Below are positions 55,087-64,000 of a stretch of 64,000 bases of DNA, piece by piece. The stretch covers positions 1,364,001 through 1,428,000 of the forward strand of contig PSQN01000012.1 of NCBI GenBank assembly GCA_002989075.1, read 5' to 3'. The DNA comes from Arthonia radiata (taxonomy: Eukaryota > Ascomycota > Arthoniomycetes > Arthoniales > Arthoniaceae). The notes beneath the pieces are model-generated. The model saw only the letters and a program-made list of their open reading frames with translations, was not told where the DNA came from and did not search any database. The position numbers and the translations under genes were made by a program. Positions within the stretch are counted from its first letter, which is position 1; each line of letters starts with the position of its first letter.

Positions 55087-56541
55087 TCACTTATGCTTCA
55101 TGCTCCGTCCCTGACCTCGCCGCCAAGACATCACATCTTCTCCAGCCTGCCGCACGAACAAGTCATTCTTCCTCTGCGCTTTCGTAGCCACTGCGCCGAT
55201 GCCCGGTAGATCGTCGACCGGATTTGACGTCCAAGCCCGCTCGTCCAGTGAAGGTGGCCATGCCTCGATCATGTCCGAGATGATCTGCCAAGCCTCAGGG
55301 TGATCCCTGACTACGTCGTCGCGTGTCGTGCGAATCCTTTGCCTCACGATCCAAATAGCCATCCATCTGAACAACCGCTCTCGAACACTGCTAACCGGAA
55401 GAGCTGACGCGAGCATCATGCAAGCATACCTAGCTCTCAGAATCCTCGGCCGCACCTCTCGATATGTAACTGGATTGCCAAGCTGCTTCATATGTCCGCT
55501 TGAAACGTGTTGATTGTATGTAAAGTTTTCCACGGCCATATGAGACGTCAGTTGCCGCAGCATATTCGAGCCGCAAAAGCCTTCCTCCCATCTCGCTTTT
55601 GTTTCACGGCGCAGTTGCTTCAATGAAGTGGGGTTTAGCGTCTGTGTACCTCGTAATACCATCTTCGGCGGGGGTGCTGGAAGCGCTACAGGGAGCTTTT
55701 GAGGGCCGTTCTGAGTGTGGACGATCGGTATTTCGGGAACGGGCGCGCCGACGAAGTCGTAATGGAGGCGCTTGAGGAGGAGTCGCCTATCGTCGCTGGG
55801 TGTAGCGTTGAGCACGCGGCACGCTTCGCAAGTACAGAAGAAGCCCCAATTGTGCATGAGGTATGCACTACGCTCTTGTCGAATCATCACGTCGAGCATG
55901 TCATTGTAAGGTACGGTGATCTCCTCCCCTTGCCCTATGGGTCGCGTCGATACAAGACGCATCCGTCCCCATCCGGCTGGCATGTATTCAGCGTTGGGGC
56001 TACACGAATGATTCAGTCGCGAAAGATTGAAGAACACAGCGCTGGCGTTGTTTGGGGCTGTGAGGGATTTGGGAAGTAGAGGATATGGCGCGGTCCAGTC
56101 GAAGGCATTCGCGAGGTGAATATTCAGCACCTTCTCCAGAGGCGAGGCGCTTTTTTCTCTTCCCTCACTCAACGTCATCAGTCGTGCTTGGTTCTGTGAA
56201 GATAGTTTCATCAACCTCCATGCTGGTAATATTTGCCAAAAGGTCGGAAGCGTCTTCCATTTCCGAAACCAGTACAACGGCTTCTCGGAATACAAGATGG
56301 TGCCAGGGGATATTTTCCGCATTGAAAGCATGCCGAGGCCTTTGCCACTGACGGACCCAACCTTCACGTCTTTTGAGATTGGTCCAGTGATGGGGACGCG
56401 TCCAAATTGCGGTGCTCTTCTGAAGGCGAACCTGATGAAGCTGAGGCTTAGCCATGTCAGCCACGGGCGGGAAGGAGGTTGACCAGGCGGCCACGGCTGT
56501 GGAAAGTCTGGAGACCGCAGTGACCGCGTCCTAGGGGCCAT
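55087..56541 (-). CDS. SET-domain protein, SMYD-like
   Basis: A single exon of 484 residues. The SET domain begins near residue 62 with VKVGSVSGKGLGMLSMRKISPGT. It includes FFNLSRLNHSCSPNAEY near 166-182, RPIGQGEEITVPYNDML near 199-215 and a short post-SET-like FFCTCEACR. The NHxCxPN and GEEIxxxY motifs form the S-adenosylmethionine and lysine pocket, so a protein lysine methyltransferase is likely. The early segment LSFIRFAFRRAPQFG is helical but is not a clear signal peptide. The C-terminal 220 residues are helical and less conserved. No MYND zinc finger is visible, unlike animal SMYD proteins. The substrate is unknown. Confidence 0.85.
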   Translation of the reverse strand: MAPRTRSLRSPDFPQPWPPGQPPSRPWLTWLSLSFIRFAFRRAPQFGRVPITGPISKDVKVGSVSGKGLGMLSMRKISPGTILYSEKPLYWFRKWKTLPTFWQILPAWRLMKLSSQNQARLMTLSEGREKSASPLEKVLNIHLANAFDWTAPYPLLPKSLTAPNNASAVFFNLSRLNHSCSPNAEYMPAGWGRMRLVSTRPIGQGEEITVPYNDMLDVMIRQERSAYLMHNWGFFCTCEACRVLNATPSDDRRLLLKRLHYDFVGAPVPEIPIVHTQNGPQKLPVALPAPPPKMVLRGTQTLNPTSLKQLRRETKARWEEGFCGSNMLRQLTSHMAVENFTYNQHVSSGHMKQLGNPVTYREVRPRILRARYACMMLASALPVSSVRERLFRWMAIWIVRQRIRTTRDDVVRDHPEAWQIISDMIEAWPPSLDERAWTSNPVDDLPGIGAVATKAQRKNDLFVRQAGEDVMSWRRGQGRSMKHK

Positions 56542-57605
56542 GAGTATTGACGTCCGAGGCTCACCATGTTTTATTTGGAGTTATTGTGGGAGGTGTGGAA
56601 ACCCTAGCCTACTCTTTGTCACACAAACCACGTGGTCAGGTCGTACATCCCATTTCCCTCGAAAGTCGCTAGGCTCAATCTGGTCACTGTTAAGCCTACC
56701 ACAGGACTCAAAACATGACCTACATCCATCGGATCCCCCATCAGTGAGGTGTCCACTACGGCCGTCATCGTCACAAAAAAGGCTGTGTGGTTCCGATACA
56801 ATACCCTTAGCCCTTGACTGATAGAAGCACATTGAGTTGAAGCCTCCATGGGTCTTGTATAGCAAGCGCTCAGTGCGTTCACAAGCTACCACAGAACGGA
56901 GGTCATCACCAACACAATGTGCAGCAAGAACGGGCAGCATCCTTAGGTCAAGGTTTTCAGATTCAACGATAGATATCGGTATTGACCCCTGAGCTACGTC
57001 ACGCGTCAGGCTTGGCAGCGGCGCGTCGTCTGGAGTTTCTTCACCACGTCTTTGCTTGGCCATGTCTTTGCTTGGTCATAGTCGAAAGACCTTTCGAATG
57101 CCGCAATCTGTGATGAAGGTGTAGGCTTCACAGGCCAAATCTCATGGCGTTGAAGGTACATCAAGACGCCGTTTAGTAGAAGTCGAAGATAGCAGACCCA
57201 ATGCATAAAGTTGCTATGGGGTGCAAAAGCGGTGGCTGGTCCTCAGGTGGTCTCGAGACCTCCTCGTGGAGGTGTTCAAGTGTTGTTTAGGCCGCCACAA
57301 GAGGTGCTCGAGGTCCACCATCGCGATCCTGTGCCAAGCCTTCGCTCCTTCCTCTTCTTCTTCAGCAAAAAAGCTTGACCCTCCCCATCCGTCTTCCCAC
57401 TGTCTTGCCTCTTCTCTCAGCGAGCTCTACGTACAAGCCATCACCTTTTTTCCGCTCAGCACTCCTCGCACGCGGAGTGCTATTCACTCCAACCCATCTT
57501 CACTCTTTGCAAACCAGTTGCTCGCTTTCTTGCCTAGGCACAGCATACCATCTCAAGCAAGAACTTCACTCTTTTCATACGCCTAGCCCGCCAGCTGCAG
57601 TTCCC
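56542..57605. other. Intergenic, no supported gene
   Basis: A 160-codon minus-strand frame (57063-56581) is rich in Arg, Asp and Cys but has no recognisable domain and no introns; I do not call it. The last few hundred bases are the 5' flank of the next gene. Confidence 0.4.
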
Positions 57606-58850
57606 ATGGCCACGAAAGATCCTGACGACGCCAATTTCAATGGCATGACCAACGTTTCTGAGTATGAGGGCAGCATCAAACAAGAGCCTGACGGTGATAA
57701 CGAGGACCAAGATGTCAGCTCAATTCTCACACGTGTCACTTCCTGGTCCTCACTGACAATTGCCAACCACAGACCGAGACTTCTAATATCGACGAGCTTC
57801 CAGCTGGCACTACAGTCCACCCCTGCTCGTCGTACGCACAGCTTGCATCTGAGAACCACCTAGCGAAGAGACACCCGCGTTCAAAGGATGTGCCAGCTTT
57901 GAATGGTCATCACTCAAATCCTCGAGGACCCTACCCCGAGCCTCAGATGTATGCCGACGAACATCAAATGCCGGTGTTCCACATTGCTGACATTGGCTCT
58001 CAGATACATAACCCATGATGAGTCTCACGCAAGCTTCCTCATGCGCAAGCAAATCTTGTCACACGCTGGCACAATGACCCAATGAAACATGGCGGGCATT
58101 GTCGACGCTTGGCGCACTGAAGAAACAGCTTGGAATGAAGAGCGGTCACGTCTCCTCGGTGTCAGCGCGAGCCCATCAGCGAGTAGCGCCAACCAGGCAA
58201 ACCTCCAAGACGAACTTTAAGCCTTACAGCGTCGAGTCTTGGAGCTCGAAGGACGTTCGCAGCATAACACTTGTCAAGACACCATTGCAAGCATCTCAAG
58301 GCGACTTATGACTGTCGAAGCACGCGATGATCCTGTTCCAAAGAGACGTAAGATCAGCAAAGAGCCAGCCAATGTAAGTATTTCAGCTTTTTTTGTTCAC
58401 TCTGCGCTATCGTCAACACACACCTTGTATGCGATGAATGAAACCCACGCAGTCTCGCTAATGAACCGGCCTCAGGCCTCCAATTCTATGAGCAGGTTTC
58501 AAGCGCGAAAAGTGAGCCTCGGCTCGCACGAGCCGTGGCAGGTGTACGACATTGCAGACCGGGAAGCTTGGCAGCAAGGTGTCCAACTCCAAGTCGCTGG
58601 ACAAATTGATGCTATGGCAAATGACGAGAAGGAGATGAAACGTTACCTGAGAGCCAACAGACCTGTGCCTCAAAAATGTGTCTATGTGGATCGTGTCAAT
58701 AAGATACGGAAAAGCGACGACCTGTGGGAAGACAACGTTCCCGGTTGTACAAAGTGTAAGAGACGTGGCAAACACTGCGTAGTCGTTATCAGTGAGACCC
58801 AGCTCAAGATAGCAAGATGGAAACAGGCGTTAAGTGGCGCTGAAGAATAA
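57606..58850 (+). pseudogene. Decayed coiled-coil protein with half zinc-cluster
   Basis: Four exons fit together: 57606-57713, 57773-57948, 58004-58373 and 58476-58850. Introns are 59, 55 and 102 bases (the last has a CTAATG branch), and the frame is kept throughout, 343 codons. Exon 3 carries two in-frame stops, TGA at 58083 and TAA at 58218, in an otherwise sound coding stretch. It is a coiled coil (AWRTEETAWNEERSRLL, then ALQRRVLELEGRSQ) followed by a nuclear-signal-like PKRRKI. The last exon has WEDNVPGCTKCKRRGKHC, the Cys-x2-Cys-x6-Cys pattern of half a fungal Zn2Cys6 cluster, and ends cleanly. The ancestor may have been a nuclear regulator. With both stops within the coil it is probably a young pseudogene. 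Confidence 0.6.
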
Positions 58851-59500
58851 TACACAGGTTTTGACGGACTTTGTTGCAGCAAGCGAGCATATTCTATTGG
58901 CGTAATACTAACACCTTTTCCAAGCATATCGAAGCTCGAACAATTGCAGATTACTCCGCCTTACAAGAATTATCTCTTGATCGAGAGAAGAGCGTACAAT
59001 GTTGATGTCTGCGAGCAGAAAGCATACCTCGCTAGTACGACTATCCTCCAAGAACAACAACTTGACATATCCTCAGAGATATCTAGGGGGCACCTCGAGA
59101 TAGTCTCGGAATGGTCTCGAGACCACCTCCGGCACCGCCACGGCGGAGTCTTGATAGCCTCAGAAATCAGGCTCGACGTCCCAAAGAGGACGTTGGTAGC
59201 GGCGCATGTGAACGCAGAAATGGGAAAGACTTTGCGGTTGGTGGATCAACATCAACCCAGAGTTCTTGTTGCCAAGATGGGAATGGCATGCAGGTAAGTG
59301 TTCGCTTGTACAGTCTGCTTTTGGAAAAGCTCGCTCTCCGCCTGTTCTTGTTGAGAAGTTTCATTGATCTTCGTCTCTGAATGGAACACCGGTTACTCGC
59401 GTCACCAATCAGGACTGCGACTCATCTTGCTCCATCAAGCCATCCGCCAGACCTCTCACGCACTGAACAAAAGCTTGAAACATACAATTGCGTCATCAAC
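58851..59500. other. Intergenic, no gene seen
   Basis: Short frames only; it includes the 5' flank of the next decayed coiled-coil locus. Confidence 0.4.
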
Positions 59501-60159
59501 ATGAGCGCCTCAGACAAAGTCGTCCACGTAACCACGAACAGCCCAGAGTCGAAGGCCTTTGAGACCAAACAAATCGAGGGCACCGAACCAAAGGGCGCCG
59601 AGCGCGGCCTGTAAGCAGAATTCCAACACTTGCGGCTCCACTTCACGCTTACACACTTGCAGTTACCAACCGCGCGATGATCCGGGAGCCCGCTTCCTGA
59701 GTCTTATGAACATCAAGCCAGTCCCCGGAGACGAGATGTATGCGAGGCCCAGCAAATCCTGAACGCGTGCAGAGCTGCTGTTGCAGAGCGTGATGAGCTG
59801 AAGGTGAGTTTTGTTTTGGATATCAGCTACTTTGCGGATGGATAGGTTGCTGACGACATCTACAGGACGCGAACACGCGTCTTCACAATGAAGTGGGGTC
59901 TTTGCAGTAGGAAGTCGCGCAGCTTAAGCAGGAGAAGGTCGAGTGGACCTCCAGTCTGGGTGACGCCAAGTTGAACGCCAATGGCACTGCCGATTCGCCC
60001 GGCCTCCAGCAATGCATGAACGAACTTCGCGTTCTCCGCCATCGATTCGCGAATATGGAGGCCCAGATGCAGCAACTCTCTGACAAAGTCAGCAACTTTG
60101 CGGATGACGGTGAGGTCGATCAAGCGCCGTTCGCTAAGAGGCGTAAGGTGTGTGGGTAG
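59501..60159 (+). pseudogene. Decayed second coiled-coil/KRRK gene
   Basis: A likely first exon starts at 59501 (MSASDKVVHVTTNSPESKAF) and ends at a GTAAGC donor at 59611. Downstream, pieces of a coiled coil follow: AQQILNACRAAVAERDELK, then after a GTGAGT intron near 59801, DANTRLHNEVGSLQ. A TAG at about 59909 interrupts, and the coil resumes with EVAQLKQEKVEWTSSL, ELRVLRHRFANMEAQ and a final PFAKRRKV. The order of coil, E-x-x-W, Leu-Gln, EL-x-x-L-x-x-R and KRRK follows the gene at 57606, so I take it as a diverged relative. The first exon and the coil do not share one frame under my splicing, so the model is incomplete. No zinc-cluster exon was found after it. Confidence 0.45.
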
Positions 60160-61691
60160 AAGCGAGCGGGTGGGTTGGGCTGGTCTCTGAAGATCGCCTT
60201 TGGTCTTTGATCAGTTAAACAAGGTGGGGCGTTTTACCAAACACGACCGCTTGAGTCACCTATTCAAGCGGCGCACTGGGGAGCGGCAACAGTAGTGAAA
60301 AGCTTTCAAGGCCCGGTAACGGTCATAGGTCTCCATCAACTCCCGAAGCACGGCGGTCGAGCTTTAGATTTAGTAGCAAACGGTTGTGATTGATCCTACA
60401 ACAAAAGCAGTCGAGCAAAAAAATTTTCGACCCTCGCTGAGACAGTTTGCGTGTCCACTCCAGCTCGGAAAACCAATACGGTGGCGTCTCTACTGGGCTT
60501 CCGCGCAACCTCAGTACAAGCTCTACAGAGGCTGTGGAGAGGTTTTAGAGACGGACCGCGGCAGTAGAAAGTTGCATGGCTGCCAAGGAGTCTGTCTGCT
60601 AAAGGATCGTATGCTCGGGCTTAATAGGCATTTCTGCTGCTATCAGGCGTATACGCGGCGCCTCCCTGCTTCTTGGGAGGGGTTTCGTTAATGCTCCCTA
60701 CAATCACCTGGCGAACAGTCGGCGAAGGGCCAGCGCACACTCCTCTACGCAAGTTTGAGATGCTTGCCGCGCCTGCTTATGCTCTAGCTCAGTGCTGCCG
60801 CCATCCTACATATCTCCTTTGTTGGTCCAGCCCGATCTTGCAAATTCTGTATTGTGCAGCTTGTAGGTATGCAAGTTCATGTTTCTGAATTTGGCGTGAC
60901 GTTCTTTCACGTCTACACAAGTTTCTAATGCTAGATAATCCCTGTTGCGAGAGACCGGAAGCGCAGCGTACGCCAACCCATTTTTCAATCCTTCCGTACC
61001 AACAGGAGCAGAAAAACTCTATACACATGGCCTTCGCATGGGATATTGGCACGCCGCATCAGACAGTGAATGGGTGTTGCATCCGCATTAAATAGAAGGC
61101 AGGTAGTGTCAGTAGATCAGATCGAAAACTCGTACCTCACCTATGATTCCTCAGCTGTCCATCGTGCAACTTGATAATGCAGCCAGATTTTCCGGTTCTA
61201 TAGATTGCCGAAACGGGCAACCCGATGAAAGGTCTCAGTCAACGGGCGAGCCAAGCCTGTACAAAGGGCAAGGATCCAAGATTGGTGCTGCGGACTGGGA
61301 AGAACCAAGATGTAGAATGCATAGCAATACACGCCAGGACGCAGAAGTTATTGGGCCAAGTGCTGAAGATCGTACATGAAGAAAGCGTTTTCCAATCCAG
61401 TTACTGGCATGTCGGTGTACGCGATACAGACTTCCATGTGTGTACAGTGCAGGCTTATTAATGCTAAGAACCTGCTGCTGCGCTCAAGTCGCGTTTAATA
61501 TCGAAGTTAGAGCTTAGGAGTATTTCCGTCACAGGACCGAACGCACTGTGCGATAACCTAAGTAGATCAAAGCGGGATTCTTTGAAAGCCACTTTTCTAC
61601 GACCGTTGCTAGGTATCAGGACCCACCGCCGCCACTAAAAATGCTCTCATCGGTACAATCGTAAGCGATCGCACTCAGGCTAGTCACTCGG
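60160..61691. other. Intergenic, no gene seen
   Basis: A 1.5 kb stretch with small frames on both strands and no domain or RNA gene visible. Confidence 0.45.
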
Positions 61692-63992
61692 CTACACATC
61701 CTTTTCAGGATCGATGTACGGGTTGTGCTTCTCCCACAATTCACCCATAGCTGCTTGCAGCTCGTCCATATCCTGCTGAAGGCCGCTCGCCTCCCAGCGT
61801 TCGAGCATTGGCCAGAGCATCGCACGCTCCTGAGGGCTTGGATAGTAATCTTTGGCAGGCGGTGTGATGTGCTGTCTTTCCCCCGTGAACGCGGTGTGAT
61901 ATATTTCGACTATTTCTCGAGTTGGTCTTTTGACACAAGGCTCTATCGTCGTGAGGAAATGCTGTAGCTCGAGGTCTTTCGGAAAGTTCGCCTTCAGTCT
62001 ATGATGCGCGGATGCGCAGAAGACAAACTCATAACGTACATCTTCACATCTGTGACGCTTAAAGTGGTAAACCTGATGCCTTTGCTCATTAATGTCTGCG
62101 CCACTTGCAAGAAACGCTCGCGTCACGCGCGCAAGATCTTCGGAAGGCACGCCCTCTACGTCGCTATGAGGATTTGGGTCGTAACCGAGCCGCTCCACCT
62201 GTTTTACCCAGATTCTATCCAAGTAATTGAGCCAAGCAGCCCATGCACAATCAGAGGGTTCCAATAATGAAGCTGCGTATCCTGTCCTCGTCATTGGATC
62301 TGCGCCGATTGAAAGCAAGATCCGCAGTAGTTCGAGATGACTTGATGTCACTTCGTCATGCAACAGCAATGAATCAGTACAGCAGCAGAGTAGGTACGTC
62401 TCTGCAGAAACGTGAGACGATGATCTTGATGAGGTAGATGGACTGGAACATGATAATGACGAGGATAATGGTGCGGCAGACTCGCTCACCGCTGACATCT
62501 CGCAATGACCGTGGACAAGCCCGCTCAAGCAATGTTGGGACATCAGAGAGTCATCGTTCGTATAATCGCTAGGCTTAGACCACGTGAAACCACGCTTCCG
62601 AGTGACGAATGAATGTCTCCTGGTGGTATAGTCGTCGGCTTTTGGCAGACCTGACACTTCAGCATGGACATTTGGCGATATAGCAAGCTTGTTGCAGATG
62701 AACAGCTTCATCCCTAGCGATGCTGCCATACCAATGATATCAATAGATCTACCGCCTCTAGCTTTCATCCAGGACCTTCCGTAGCCGCTCGTTTCTGTTT
62801 TTAAGGAAACGTTGAATCGATTCGCCAGGGATTCATAATCCAACGATTGCATTAATACCGGCAGAGGTGCGCCTCGGAGACGTTCGGCTGTGGCAATTTG
62901 GTCGACAGCGGCACGAAACGACCACAGCGCAGGGTGTAGCTCGAGATCTTCTTGAGTGAAGTAATCAACAGAGAAATGATGGAGCTCGGCAAGAACGCCT
63001 CTTGCAATCGACAATCGCACGTCGGCCTCCGGCAGACCGTTCTGATCAAGAAATGACTCTGCTTGCTGATTGGTGTGCAAAAAATCGCGAGCACTCTTGT
63101 GGACAAAGTCAATCTTCAACAACAAGTCCGAACCCTCGTATTGTCGATCCCCATACATCCAATGATAGTTGACCAAGCCCAAACAAGTGTTGGAACTTGA
63201 CGGGTGAGAAGTTATTTCGAGAAGGCCTGCAGTGTGCGAAAGCAGGCGGACTTTCAGCGCCTGGCAGGATCTGATGAGATCCTCGGTTCTGAGCACGGTA
63301 AATTCTATGCCCTTGTCTCCTCGCTCGGATTGAGTCATTATAAAATGTAGTTTCGAGAGATTGAACGTTTCAGGATCATGTGAGGACGAGTCCACGTAAA
63401 GAGCAGCCTGGAGGAAGCGTGCAGCTTCACGTCGATACACAGGTTTGATACGAGTGAGCATCATGGCGAACAAGTCTTCCACCTCAGCCGGAAGACTTTC
63501 AATAAGACTTGCAAGGGTCCCAACACTCAGTGCATCATCAAGCCCATTGCACATTTCTCTGACAACGATGACTGCCCATAAGAAGACGCCGTTGGCGAGC
63601 TGGACGATACGCAGTGGCAACCACGTTTCGATGTAGTCTTTTGCAGCCTTGTCGTACGTGATTTGGCTGTCAATGCTTGGAAGAAGCTTGTGATGGACAT
63701 AGCCGTGGAGAGAGCTGAACGTCAGATCCTGCAATCTCAAATTTGGCTTGCTGTGGAAAGCTCGCTGGAATGCTATTAATGGACGGCTTGACAGGCAAAT
63801 CTTCAGATGATTCTGATCCTGATCGGCTAGATCCTGTAAGACCTTGGTAATAGATTGATGCTGTCCGTCAAATTCATCTAAGCCATCGATGAACATGCAT
63901 ATAGAAACCGGTATCTGCGGCTGTTGCAGGACCCTGGACAAGGCTCTCAATAAACGGGTCTCCGTCCAAGTATGGAGTGGTTCGCCCTGCAT
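61692..63992 (-). CDS. NACHT-type NLR (STAND NTPase), C-terminal part
   Basis: At least 766 residues, running out of the window at its N-terminal end; the true gene starts beyond 64000. The first visible part is the second half of the NTPase: CMFIDGLDEFDG (Walker B) near residue 33, and LKICLSSRPL (sensor 1) near 84. A winged-helix-like region follows, with FVHKSARDFLHTNQQAESFL near 310, a hallmark of fungal NACHT proteins. The C-terminal part is not a clear repeat array, but two stretches look like ankyrin units (LLRILLSIGADPMTRTG and RVTRAFLASGADINEQ) and a Ser-rich linker lies between. Fungal NLRs of this kind act in self/nonself recognition and cell death; the N-terminal effector that would tell the pathway is outside. 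No stop interrupts the visible part. Confidence 0.85.
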   Translation of the reverse strand: MQGEPLHTWTETRLLRALSRVLQQPQIPVSICMFIDGLDEFDGQHQSITKVLQDLADQDQNHLKICLSSRPLIAFQRAFHSKPNLRLQDLTFSSLHGYVHHKLLPSIDSQITYDKAAKDYIETWLPLRIVQLANGVFLWAVIVVREMCNGLDDALSVGTLASLIESLPAEVEDLFAMMLTRIKPVYRREAARFLQAALYVDSSSHDPETFNLSKLHFIMTQSERGDKGIEFTVLRTEDLIRSCQALKVRLLSHTAGLLEITSHPSSSNTCLGLVNYHWMYGDRQYEGSDLLLKIDFVHKSARDFLHTNQQAESFLDQNGLPEADVRLSIARGVLAELHHFSVDYFTQEDLELHPALWSFRAAVDQIATAERLRGAPLPVLMQSLDYESLANRFNVSLKTETSGYGRSWMKARGGRSIDIIGMAASLGMKLFICNKLAISPNVHAEVSGLPKADDYTTRRHSFVTRKRGFTWSKPSDYTNDDSLMSQHCLSGLVHGHCEMSAVSESAAPLSSSLSCSSPSTSSRSSSHVSAETYLLCCCTDSLLLHDEVTSSHLELLRILLSIGADPMTRTGYAASLLEPSDCAWAAWLNYLDRIWVKQVERLGYDPNPHSDVEGVPSEDLARVTRAFLASGADINEQRHQVYHFKRHRCEDVRYEFVFCASAHHRLKANFPKDLELQHFLTTIEPCVKRPTREIVEIYHTAFTGERQHITPPAKDYYPSPQERAMLWPMLERWEASGLQQDMDELQAAMGELWEKHNPYIDPEKDV

Positions 63993-64000
63993 GTTCAGTA

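Noticed and set aside
56581-57063. A 160-codon minus-strand frame
   Set aside because: No domain, unusual composition and no neighbour or splice support.
60770-60800. A TAGCTCAGT string like a tRNA D-arm
   Set aside because: No acceptor stem, anticodon arm or T-arm follows at the right distance.
1-64000. LTR elements, LINEs, CRISPR arrays or viral copies
   Set aside because: I saw no long terminal repeats, reverse transcriptase, integrase or capsid-like sequence; the only mobile element I could support is the MITE.

Overview
The window is nuclear DNA of a filamentous ascomycete (Pezizomycotina), most likely a Dothideomycete. The evidence is short introns of about 50-140 bases with GTRNGT donors and CTNAY branch points, genes on both strands without operons, and typical filamentous-fungal genes: KAR9, allantoicase, ornithine decarboxylase antizyme, a DMATS-type prenyltransferase, a NACHT-type NLR and a 14-helix MFS pump. 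I saw no tRNA, rRNA or CRISPR array.

Layout. 0-5.3 kb looks like accessory secondary metabolism: an intact DMATS prenyltransferase, a leftover C-terminal piece of a monocarboxylate-type transporter, and an alpha/beta hydrolase of the AKT2 toxin-biosynthesis type ending in a peroxisome-like tripeptide. 5.7-9.6 kb holds a same-strand array of four small paralogous genes of a family I do not recognise; all share one phase-2 intron, and one copy carries a stop at a conserved Trp. 10-35 kb is mostly housekeeping: antizyme with its programmed +1 frameshift site, allantoicase, an ankyrin/DIL protein, an NAD(P)-binding reductase-like protein, a Ser-rich coiled-coil protein, KAR9, a conserved protein of unknown function, a membrane protein, ribosomal protein eL27, a fungal protein with a DQGW motif, and deoxyribose-phosphate aldolase. 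A 3 kb stretch at 17-20 kb has no gene I can support.

36-61 kb is accessory again. It holds a polyketide synthase gene that stops inside its ketosynthase domain, an MFS pump, three tandem relatives of a large fungal protein with an N-terminal CxCxxC motif and a C-terminal HicA-like fold (only the third looks whole), a decayed UPF1/NAM7-like helicase with a hAT-like MITE inserted in it, a SET-domain gene, and two decayed coiled-coil/KRRK genes, one with a half zinc-cluster motif. The window ends in the C-terminal part of an NLR whose start lies beyond base 64000.

Gene models were spliced by eye; where given, exon lengths sum to a multiple of three. The most notable points are the four-gene orphan array, the antizyme frameshift cassette, the HicA-like C-terminus, and the MITE with intact inverted repeats and target duplication.
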